In this document: positions 56,595 through 64,000 of the stretch, piece after piece
Numbering within the stretch: the first letter of the stretch is position 1
Layout of the letters: each line of letters opens with the position of its first letter
From: an uncultured Pseudomonadales bacterium
GTDB taxonomy: Bacteria > Pseudomonadota > Gammaproteobacteria > Pseudomonadales > Porticoccaceae
Direction: 5' to 3'
DNA length: 64,000 bases
Assembly: GCA_943788895.1 (NCBI GenBank)
Contig: CALSRZ010000001.1
Location: 372,001 to 436,000 of the forward strand
Made by a program: the position numbers and the translations under genes
Notes under the pieces: model-generated
Database searches by the model: none
What the model was told of the DNA's origin: nothing
What the model saw: only the letters and a program-made list of their open reading frames with translations

Positions 56595-57293
56595 ATGTCT
56601 GCGCAAAATAACGTAGCCGTAATCACCATTGACGGCCCAAGCGGTGCTGGAAAAGGCACTATCAGTCGTATCGTCGCGAAAAAGCTCGGCTATCACTATC
56701 TCGATAGTGGCGCTCTTTATCGCCTGCTGGGTCTTGCCAGTGAACGTCACAATGTCAAACTCACCAGTGTCAGCTGTCTGGCGACGCTGGCAGAGCATAT
56801 GGATGTTAGCTTTAAAACCTCCGGTCAGGGTGACCTTAGTATTCACCTCGAAGGGGAGAACGTCACCCGCGAATTGCGCACCGAAGAGACCGGCGCACTG
56901 GCCTCTCAGGTCGCTGGATTTCCGCAAGTTCGCGCCGCACTGCTCAAACGTCAGAGATCCTTTGCTCAGGCCCCCGGTCTGGTTGCCGATGGCCGCGATA
57001 TGGGCACCGCAATATTCCCCGATGCCCCAGTTAAGCTCTACCTTACCGCCAGTGCCGAAGAACGTGGTGCGCGGCGCTACAAAGAGTTGCTAGCAAAGGG
57101 CGAAAATGTTAGTCTGCCCGCCCTCGTAGAGCAGGTACGCTCTAGAGATGAACGCGATATAAACCGAGAGGCCTCTCCACTGCGAGCTGCAGAGGACGCC
57201 ATACAGATAGATACCTCGGCAATGTCGATTCAAGAAGTGACGGATGAAGTGCTAAACCTGCTATCTCTAAAAGGTTTTGTGCCACACCCCTAA
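56595..57293 (+). CDS. cmk: Cytidylate kinase Cmk
   Basis: The 232-residue product has the P-loop ITIDGPSGAGKGTISRIVAKKLGY (as two adjoining blocks), YLDSGALYR, VADGRDMGTAIFPDAPVKLYLTAS in pieces and RDERDINREASPL, all CMP/dCMP kinase motifs. It makes CDP and dCDP. It directly follows tyrA-aroA and precedes rpsA, a conserved order. The 156-bp gap after it must hold the rpsA leader and perhaps its promoter. Confidence 0.95.
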   Translation: MSAQNNVAVITIDGPSGAGKGTISRIVAKKLGYHYLDSGALYRLLGLASERHNVKLTSVSCLATLAEHMDVSFKTSGQGDLSIHLEGENVTRELRTEETGALASQVAGFPQVRAALLKRQRSFAQAPGLVADGRDMGTAIFPDAPVKLYLTASAEERGARRYKELLAKGENVSLPALVEQVRSRDERDINREASPLRAAEDAIQIDTSAMSIQEVTDEVLNLLSLKGFVPHP

Positions 57294-57449
57294 GGGAGTT
57301 TTAAACTCAATGGGCAACGCAGCAATCGCCAGCTTATATTGCTGTAGGCCTTTATTTTAACTGACCCGCGTAAACTGGCCACGCGGAAAAAAGAGACCGA
57401 CGCGAGCAGTTCCTCTGTCGACTCTCTGTCATATATCAGGTATTTTTCC

Positions 57450-59129
57450 ATGAGCGAAAATTTCGCAGATCTATTTGAAGAAAGTCTCAAGACAGTTGAG
57501 ATGAATCCCGGCGCCATCATCACAGGCGTAATTATCGATATCGATAAAGACTGGGTAACCGTACACGCAGGACTGAAGTCAGAAGGCGTCATTCCAGCAG
57601 AACAATTTTTTAACGATAAAGGCGAACTAGAAGTTGCTGTAGGCGACGAAGTTCAGGTAGCCCTCGAAGCTGTTGAAGACGGATTCGGTGCAACCAAGCT
57701 TTCTCGTGAAAAAGCCCGCCGCGCAGAATCCTGGATCGAACTTGAAGCAGCTCACAAAGCTGACGAAGTCGTTATCGGTGTTATCAGCGGTAAGGTTAAA
57801 GGTGGCTTCACAGTTGATGTTCGCGGCTTACGCGCGTTCCTACCAGGTTCACTGGTAGACGTTCGCCCACTGCGCGAAATCACCCACCTCGAAAACATTG
57901 AACTCGAATTCAAAGTTATCAAATTAGATCCTAAGCGCAACAACGTTGTTGTAAGCCGTCGTGCCGTTATGGAGAGTGCAAACTCTGTAGAACGTGAAGA
58001 ACTGCTGGCCAACCTCGAAGAGGGCGCATCACTCAAAGGTGTTATTAAGAACCTTACTGATTACGGCGCGTTCGTTGATCTGGGTGGAATCGATGGTCTG
58101 TTGCACATCACTGACATGTCTTGGAAGCGTATCAAGCATCCATCAGAGATGATCAATGTTGGCGACGAGATCGACGTTAAAGTACTTAAGTTTGACCGCG
58201 AGCGTAACCGCGTATCTCTGGGCATGAAGCAGATGGGCGAAGATCCTTGGGGCGACATCAAAGGTCGTTACCCAGAAGGCGCACGTGCTAAAGCCAAGAT
58301 CACCAACCTTACTGACTACGGTTGTTTTGCCGAGTTGGAAGACGGTGTTGAAGGTCTGGTACACGTCTCTGAAATGGATTGGACTAACAAGAACGTACAC
58401 CCATCTAAGATTGTCCAGCTGGGCGACGAAGTTGAAGTTATGGTTCTGGATATCGACGAAGAACGTCGTCGTATCTCACTGGGTATCAAGCAGTGTCACA
58501 CCAACCCATGGGACGACTTTGCTACTACTATGGGCAAAGGCGACAAGATCTCAGGTAAGATCAAGTCAATCACTGACTTCGGTATCTTTATCGGTCTGGA
58601 CGGTGGAATTGATGGTCTGGTTCACCTGTCTGATATCTCTTGGAACGAAACTGGCGAAGACGCCGTTCGCAACTTCAAGAAAGGTGAAGAAGTTGAGACA
58701 GTTGTACTTAGCATCGATGCAGAGCGCGAGCGCATCTCACTGGGTATCAAGCAGCTTTCTGACGATCCATTCAACGAATACGTCACAGTCAATGACAAAG
58801 GCGCTATCGTAACTGGTACCGTTAAAGAAGTTGATGCCAAAGGCGCAACCATTGATCTGGGCAACGATATCGAAGCTTACCTGAAAGGTTCTGAGCTATC
58901 TCGCGAGAAAGTAGAAGATGCTCGTCAAGAACTGCAGGAAGGCCAAGAAGTAGAAGCCAAGATTATCAATGTAGATCGTAAAACCCGCGCCATTAGCCTG
59001 TCTATTAAGGCTAAAGACGTCGCTGAAGAGAAAGCCGTTGTTAAAGCTCATCGCAAGACCGAAGCTGATGCAACTTCATCCTCAGCAACAACGATCGGTG
59101 ATCTGATCAAAGCTCAGATGGACAAGTAA
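57450..59129 (+). CDS. rpsA: 30S ribosomal protein S1
   Basis: The 559-residue protein has six S1 repeats; repeats 3 to 6 show the strong pattern ([54 protein letters not shown] and a more diverged last copy). Length matches E. coli S1 (557). S1 brings mRNA to the small subunit. The ribosome site is poor (AGG about 13 bases upstream), which is usual for rpsA, since S1 regulates its own translation through the leader. The leader 57294-57449 contains GGAGTTTTAAACTC, a palindrome at its start, but I could not fix a promoter. Confidence 0.96.
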   Translation: MSENFADLFEESLKTVEMNPGAIITGVIIDIDKDWVTVHAGLKSEGVIPAEQFFNDKGELEVAVGDEVQVALEAVEDGFGATKLSREKARRAESWIELEAAHKADEVVIGVISGKVKGGFTVDVRGLRAFLPGSLVDVRPLREITHLENIELEFKVIKLDPKRNNVVVSRRAVMESANSVEREELLANLEEGASLKGVIKNLTDYGAFVDLGGIDGLLHITDMSWKRIKHPSEMINVGDEIDVKVLKFDRERNRVSLGMKQMGEDPWGDIKGRYPEGARAKAKITNLTDYGCFAELEDGVEGLVHVSEMDWTNKNVHPSKIVQLGDEVEVMVLDIDEERRRISLGIKQCHTNPWDDFATTMGKGDKISGKIKSITDFGIFIGLDGGIDGLVHLSDISWNETGEDAVRNFKKGEEVETVVLSIDAERERISLGIKQLSDDPFNEYVTVNDKGAIVTGTVKEVDAKGATIDLGNDIEAYLKGSELSREKVEDARQELQEGQEVEAKIINVDRKTRAISLSIKAKDVAEEKAVVKAHRKTEADATSSSATTIGDLIKAQMDK

Positions 59130-59157
59130 TTAACCACTTGTTTTTAAACTGAGAATG

Positions 59158-59187
59158 AAAAAGGGTGGCTCTGCCACCCTTTTTTTT
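59158..59187 (+). terminator. Intrinsic terminator after rpsA
   Basis: GGGTGGC (59163-59169) pairs with GCCACCC (59173-59179) over a TCT loop, with A bases before and eight T after (59180-59187). It separates rpsA from ihfB, which therefore needs its own promoter in 59188-59335. Confidence 0.92.
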
Positions 59188-59335
59188 CGCCTAAAAAACA
59201 CCAAGGGTGCAGTTTTTGCTTGTATAAATCTAAAACTTCAATAAAATCAACGAGTAATGATTGTCAGGGAAAGATTCTTTACTCCGCTAGCTGCAATTTA
59301 TAAACCCAGAAAATAAAAAGACCAACGAATCAAGC

Positions 59336-59620
59336 ATGACTAAATCCGAATTAATCGAAAAGATCGCCGCCAGCCAAGATCAGCTGCCCCCCAGAGATGT
59401 GGAACTTGCTGTAAGAATGGTACTAGAGCGCATGACTCAGGCAATGGTCAACAATGAGCGTATCGAGATTCGTGGCTTTGGCAGCTTTTCTCTGCACTAC
59501 CGCGCGCCTCGCGTAGGTCGCAATCCCAAGACGGGTGATGCGGTGCAGTTAACTGGGAAGTATGTGCCTTACTTTAAGCCTGGTAAGGATCTGCGTACTC
59601 GGGTTAACGACAGTCTATAG
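59336..59620 (+). CDS. ihfB: Integration host factor subunit beta
   Basis: The 94-residue product begins [21 protein letters not shown] and has [29 protein letters not shown] with the DNA-minor-groove Pro and [11 protein letters not shown], which identify IhfB. With IhfA it bends DNA, and it also assists sigma54 promoters such as those used by PilR. It follows rpsA, the standard order, and converges on rep. Confidence 0.95.
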   Translation: MTKSELIEKIAASQDQLPPRDVELAVRMVLERMTQAMVNNERIEIRGFGSFSLHYRAPRVGRNPKTGDAVQLTGKYVPYFKPGKDLRTRVNDSL

Positions 59621-59642
59621 TTGCTGGAAATATTGGTTTCAG

Positions 59643-61673
59643 TTACCCAAACAACGACTTCAAAGCCGCCAACGATTCCTCACCCTTAGCCTGATTCTCC
59701 TCAGCACTTAACTCCTCGCCACCACCAATCCGAATCAAATCATCCTCAGGCAGTTCATCAATAAACCGACTCGGTGTAGTCGCTGAGGTCTCACCAAACT
59801 GAGTTCTCTGCCTGGCACTGGTCATCGTCAGTGTACGCTGAGCTCGAGTAATCCCCACATAGGCAAGCCGACGCTCTTCCTCAATCTGCCCACCCTCAAC
59901 ACTGTTGCGGTGGGGCAAAATATCTTCTTCCATACCAATCATAAAGACATGCAAAAACTCCAAACCTTTAGCGGCATGCAAAGTCATTAACTGCACTTTA
60001 TCGTCAGCAGATTCCTCTTTTTCGCGGTCGAGCAGATCTCTAAGAATCAGTTTAGAGATGGCATTTTCGATTTTGCTATCACCGTTCTCTTCATCGGTGG
60101 CAGTCTCATCATTCTTTAGCACCTGGGCTAATTGATTAAGCAAAAACTGCACATTCTCCCAGCGCTTTTGGGCGACATGATCGCTGCTGGCATTTTGTCT
60201 TAGCCAGTCGAGGTAATCGATATCGTCGAGCATTTCATTAATTGCTTCAATCGGTTTGCCGTTGTAGACATTACGATTGATATTTTGCACCCAGTGTTTA
60301 AAGCGTTTTAAACGCTCCAGATTTTTAGGCGGCATGGTGGCGGTTAGGCCAACCTCATCGATAGCATCATAGAGCGATAGATTGCGCTTATTAGAATACT
60401 CACCAAGCTTCTCAAGAGTGGTCGGGCCGATCTGCCGTCTTGGAGTATTGATAATTCGCAGCATGGCATTGTCATCATCCGGGTTAATAATTAACCGCAG
60501 GTAGGCCATAATATCTTTGATTTCGGTCTTGGCATAAAACGATTGGCCGCCGGTAATCTCGTAGGGAATACTTTGAGATTGCAGCTTAATCTCGACCATC
60601 TTGGCCTGATAGTTACCGCGATAGAGCACCGCAAAGTCGCTGTATTTACAGCGGCGTTTTAGGCGCATATCAATAATTTCATTGACCACCCGCTCGCATT
60701 CGGCCTCTTCATTATCACTGCTGATAAAACGCAGCGGATCGCCGGGTCCCAGTTCACTCCACAGCGCCTTGCTGATCAGGTGAGGGTTGTTGTCGATCAA
60801 GGTGTTGGCGGCTTTTAGAATGCGGCCAGTCGAGCGGTAGTTCTGCTCGAGCTTAACAATATTGAGTGCCGGGAAATCTTCTTGAAGCTGCATCAGGTTT
60901 TCTGGTCTGGCACCGCGCCAGGCGTAAATCGATTGGTCGTCGTCGCCTACGACGGTCAGCGCCTGCTTTTCATTAACCAGGGTTTTCACCAGCTCGTACT
61001 GGGCGAGGTTGGTGTCTTGGTATTCATCGACCAGCAGGTAGCGTATACGTCGCTGCCATTTGGCAAGAATCTCTGGCTGGCTTTTAAACAACAGCACCGG
61101 GATCATAATCAGGTCATCGAAGTCGACGGCGTTATAGGCTTTTAGGGCGCGCTGATAGCGTTCGTAGAGCATGGCAATTGCCTGCTCGCCGGTGCTATTC
61201 GATGCATTGGCGGTCTGGTGGGGTTCGAGCAGACCGTTCTTCCAGTTGGAGATAGTGTTCTGTGCTGTGTCGATCAGTTTTTCATCGAGTTCTGTATTGC
61301 GCACCAGCAGTTCTTTAAGCAGGTTTTTGCAGTCTTCCTGATCGAGTATCGAGAAGCCGGGTTTAAAACCCAGTGCCTTGCTCTCGGTGCGGATAATATT
61401 TAGGCCGAGGTTGTGGAAGGTCGAGACGGTTAGGCCTTTGCCTTCGGCTTTGCCGAGCAGGGCAGAGACTCGCGCCTTCATTTCACGGGCGGCTTTATTG
61501 GTAAAGGTAACAGCGGCAATATTGCGCGCGGGTATCTCGCACTTTTCCACCAGATAGGCGATCTTGCGTGTGATTACACTGGTTTTACCACTACCGGCAC
61601 CGGCGAGTACCAGCAGTGGGCCATCGATATACTTCAGCGCTTCATGCTGTTGGGGATTTAAGTTTTGCGACAT
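59643..61673 (-). CDS. rep: ATP-dependent DNA helicase Rep
   Basis: The 676-residue superfamily 1 helicase has LNPQQHEALKYIDGPLLVLAG followed by Walker A GAGSGKT, FTNKAAREMKARV, DEYQDTN (motif II), GDDDQSIYAWRGA (motif III), YRSTGRIL, LMTLHAAKGLEF and VGITRAQRTL. Length and the N-terminus match Rep rather than UvrD. Rep helps forks pass protein blocks. It starts 7 nt after valS on the minus strand. Confidence 0.93.
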   Translation of the reverse strand: MSQNLNPQQHEALKYIDGPLLVLAGAGSGKTSVITRKIAYLVEKCEIPARNIAAVTFTNKAAREMKARVSALLGKAEGKGLTVSTFHNLGLNIIRTESKALGFKPGFSILDQEDCKNLLKELLVRNTELDEKLIDTAQNTISNWKNGLLEPHQTANASNSTGEQAIAMLYERYQRALKAYNAVDFDDLIMIPVLLFKSQPEILAKWQRRIRYLLVDEYQDTNLAQYELVKTLVNEKQALTVVGDDDQSIYAWRGARPENLMQLQEDFPALNIVKLEQNYRSTGRILKAANTLIDNNPHLISKALWSELGPGDPLRFISSDNEEAECERVVNEIIDMRLKRRCKYSDFAVLYRGNYQAKMVEIKLQSQSIPYEITGGQSFYAKTEIKDIMAYLRLIINPDDDNAMLRIINTPRRQIGPTTLEKLGEYSNKRNLSLYDAIDEVGLTATMPPKNLERLKRFKHWVQNINRNVYNGKPIEAINEMLDDIDYLDWLRQNASSDHVAQKRWENVQFLLNQLAQVLKNDETATDEENGDSKIENAISKLILRDLLDREKEESADDKVQLMTLHAAKGLEFLHVFMIGMEEDILPHRNSVEGGQIEEERRLAYVGITRAQRTLTMTSARQRTQFGETSATTPSRFIDELPEDDLIRIGGGEELSAEENQAKGEESLAALKSLFG

Positions 61674-61680
61674 TCCCGGA

Positions 61681-64000
61681 TTAAGCCATTTCAGCTATTG
61701 CAGTGCGTTTCTCTTGTAACTGGGACAGGGAGCTTTCGAAGTCGCTAAGCTTTTGACGCTCTTTGGCGACCACTTCTGCGGGCGCATTATCGACAAACTT
61801 GGCATTGCTGAGTTTGCCGGTAAGCTTTTTCGCTTCAAGGGCATTTTTGTCAATTTCACGATCGAGGCGCGCCAGTTCTGCGTCCACATCAATTAGTCCG
61901 GCCATGGGCACCAGGATTTCCAGATCACCAGCCAGTGCTGTGGCGGATAAAGGCGCATCTTCAGGGTTATCCAACCAGGTAATGGATTCCAAGCTGGCCA
62001 GTTTGCTCAGGAACTGACGATTCTCTTCCAGTCGACGCTGATCGCTGGCATCGCCTTTGGTCATATAGATCGGCAGTGCTTTGGCCGGGGAGATATTCAT
62101 CTCGCCGCGGATATTGCGTACGCCGACAATCACGGTTTTTAGCCATTCGATATCGGCCAGGGCATCTTGGTCAATCTTACTCTGGTCGGCAACCGGGAAG
62201 GGCTGCAACATAATAGTGTCGCCCTCGGCTTTAAGCTCAATACCGGCGAAGGGAGCAATGGTCTGCCAGATCTCTTCGGTGATAAACGGCAGCATTGGGT
62301 GAGCCAGGCGCAGAATCGCTTCCAGAACGCGTACCAATGTGCGGCGGGTGCCTTTTTTAAGCTCTGGATCGCCATTCTCATCCCAGAGTACTGGTTTGGA
62401 GAGTTCTAAGTACCAGTCGCAGTATTCATTCCAGACAAAGTCGTAGAGAGCCTGTGCTGCCAGATCAAATCTGTAGCTGTCGATGGCTTCGGTCACGTCG
62501 ATCTCGGCCTGCTGCAGGCGCGAGATAATCCAGCGATCCGCCAGACTCAGTTTGTAGTTTTCACTACCGTCCTGACCGCAGTCCTCAACGCCGCCTTCTT
62601 CGCTCTGAACATTCATCAGCACATAGCGTGAGGCGTTCCAGATTTTGTTGCAGAAGTTTCTATAACCTTCCAGTCGCTTCATATCCCAGTTGATATCACG
62701 GCCGGTTGAGGCCAGTGCGCAGAGGGTGAAACGCAGGGCATCTGAACCATGGGGTTCTATGCCATCGGGGAATTGCTTGCGGGTGCGCGCGGCGATCTTT
62801 TCAGCCAGTTGCGGCTGCATCATATTGCCGGTGCGTTTTTCCAGCAGTGATTCGATATCAATACCGTCGATCATATCCAGAGGATCGAGGACATTGCCTT
62901 TTGACTTGGACATTTTCTGACCCTGCTCATCGCGGATCAGGCCGGTCACATAGACAGTTTTAAACGGTACTTCAGACTCGCCATTTTCATCCTTGATCAG
63001 GTGCATGGACATCATCACCATACGCGCAACCCAGAAGAAAATAATATCGAAACCAGTCACCAGCACATCGGTGGGGTGGAAGGTTTTTAAGCGATCAGTC
63101 TGCTCGGGCCAGCCCTGAGTGCCAAAGGTCCAGAGGGCAGAGGAGAACCAGGTATCCAGTACATCTTCGTCCTGTTTAAGAGGTCTATCACCGAGATCGT
63201 ATTTTTCACGAACGTCCTCTTCACTGCGGCCAACATAGGCCTTGCCGGCGTCGTCGTACCAGGCGGGAATCTGGTGGCCCCACCACAGCTGGCGTGAGAT
63301 ACACCAGTCCTGAATATTGCGCATCCACGAGAAGTACATATTTTCGTACTGCTGGGGAACAAATTTAATCCGCCCATCTTCTACCGCTTCAATCGCTGGG
63401 CCAGCCAGTTTCTTGGCATCCACATACCATTGGTTAGTCAGCAGCGGTTCAATAACTACGCCGCCGCGATCACCGTAGGGCACGGTCATATCGTTTTCTT
63501 CAATACTGTCCAGCAGACCCAAGGCCTCAAAGTCAGCGACGATTTCACGACGCGCGGCAAAGCGTTCCATACCGCGATACTTTTCTGGAAGAGTAGGATC
63601 GAGTTCGTTGTTATCACTACCATCGCTATTAACGCATTCCGCGGTTTGGCGAATATCGGCATTGGTGGTGAGAATATTGATCATTGGCAGCTTTTGACGC
63701 TGGCCAACTTCGTAGTCATTAAAGTCGTGGGCTGGGGTGATCTTTACACAGCCAGTGCCTTTTTCCATATCCGCATAGTCATCAGCGACAATCGGAATGA
63801 GTCTGCCCACTAAGGGTAATTCAACAAACTTGCCGATCAGGTTTTGATAGCGGGGATCTTCAGGATTAACCGCTACGCCGGTATCACCGAGCATGGTTTC
63901 CGGGCGGGTGGTGGCAACAATAATATAGTCTTTGCCATCCTCAGTGGTTGCGCCATCGGCCAGCGGGTAGCGCAGATGCCACATCTTGCCTTTGACTTCA
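61681..64000 (-). CDS. valS: Valine-tRNA ligase, 3' part
   Basis: The gene enters from the right edge of the window; the frame is open to 64000 ([13 protein letters not shown]). Present are the editing domain ([38 protein letters not shown]), the [17 protein letters not shown] motif, the [18 protein letters not shown] site, the anticodon-binding domain and the C-terminal coiled coil ([20 protein letters not shown]). The HIGH motif lies outside. The ATG at 63984 is internal. ValS charges tRNA-Val. rep lies 7 nt downstream. Confidence 0.96.
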   Translation of the reverse strand, partial: EVKGKMWHLRYPLADGATTEDGKDYIIVATTRPETMLGDTGVAVNPEDPRYQNLIGKFVELPLVGRLIPIVADDYADMEKGTGCVKITPAHDFNDYEVGQRQKLPMINILTTNADIRQTAECVNSDGSDNNELDPTLPEKYRGMERFAARREIVADFEALGLLDSIEENDMTVPYGDRGGVVIEPLLTNQWYVDAKKLAGPAIEAVEDGRIKFVPQQYENMYFSWMRNIQDWCISRQLWWGHQIPAWYDDAGKAYVGRSEEDVREKYDLGDRPLKQDEDVLDTWFSSALWTFGTQGWPEQTDRLKTFHPTDVLVTGFDIIFFWVARMVMMSMHLIKDENGESEVPFKTVYVTGLIRDEQGQKMSKSKGNVLDPLDMIDGIDIESLLEKRTGNMMQPQLAEKIAARTRKQFPDGIEPHGSDALRFTLCALASTGRDINWDMKRLEGYRNFCNKIWNASRYVLMNVQSEEGGVEDCGQDGSENYKLSLADRWIISRLQQAEIDVTEAIDSYRFDLAAQALYDFVWNEYCDWYLELSKPVLWDENGDPELKKGTRRTLVRVLEAILRLAHPMLPFITEEIWQTIAPFAGIELKAEGDTIMLQPFPVADQSKIDQDALADIEWLKTVIVGVRNIRGEMNISPAKALPIYMTKGDASDQRRLEENRQFLSKLASLESITWLDNPEDAPLSATALAGDLEILVPMAGLIDVDAELARLDREIDKNALEAKKLTGKLSNAKFVDNAPAEVVAKERQKLSDFESSLSQLQEKRTAIAEMA

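Overview
This is chromosomal DNA of a free-living gammaproteobacterium. The gene order (pilS-pilR beside the minor pilins; rplU-rpmA-obg-proB; smc-zipA-ligA; mtaD-ubiG-mupP-yciK beside gyrA; pheA, a tyrA::aroA fusion, cmk, rpsA, ihfB) is that of Pseudomonas and its Cellvibrionales relatives. A GH17 beta-1,3-glucanase lipoprotein (laminarin type) and a TonB-dependent receptor fit a marine polysaccharide-using member such as the SAR92/Porticoccaceae group. That placement is inference; there is no rRNA gene in the window. I saw no tRNA, insertion sequence, phage gene or CRISPR array. All motif and domain calls were made by eye.

Layout. 0-2.7 kb: the end of a CBS-domain transporter gene and a frameshifted GH17 lipoprotein. 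2.8-12.3 kb: a type IV pilus block, with fimT, pilE, pilV, pilW, pilX and pilY1 on the plus strand facing pilS-pilR on the minus strand. 12.3-16.1 kb: nadE, bamD, rluD, pgeF. 16.1-28 kb: ribosomal proteins L21/L27, obg, proB, smc, zipA, ligA, two unknown small genes and an MFS transporter. 28-32.2 kb, minus strand: an RNA methyltransferase, pdxJ, a periplasmic cyclophilin, an SH3/coiled-coil membrane protein, yciI and a multi-pass membrane protein.

32.4-43.6 kb is the accessory island and the most unusual part. Six plus-strand genes lie close together: a ThDP enzyme of the acetolactate-synthase superfamily, two citrate-synthase-like proteins that both seem to lack the catalytic His/His/Asp residues, a TonB-dependent receptor, a periplasmic substrate-binding protein, and a 1502-residue hybrid histidine kinase carrying three receivers, an HPt, a GGDEF and an EAL domain. 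The first four are coupled or nearly so. The last two are 2 nt apart and resemble a LuxP/LuxQ- or NspS/MbaA-type sensor pair. I know of no described system with this combination; its function is not assigned.

43.6-64 kb is housekeeping: yciO, scpA-scpB (partners of the Smc encoded at 19.5 kb), rluB, yciK-mupP-ubiG-mtaD (minus strand), gyrA, pheA, tyrA::aroA, cmk, rpsA, ihfB, rep and the 3' part of valS. mtaD has at least two frameshifts and gyrA one within 1.5 kb. Because gyrA is essential, local sequence errors must be considered there. The GH17 frameshift lies in a tandem repeat and could be slippage or error.
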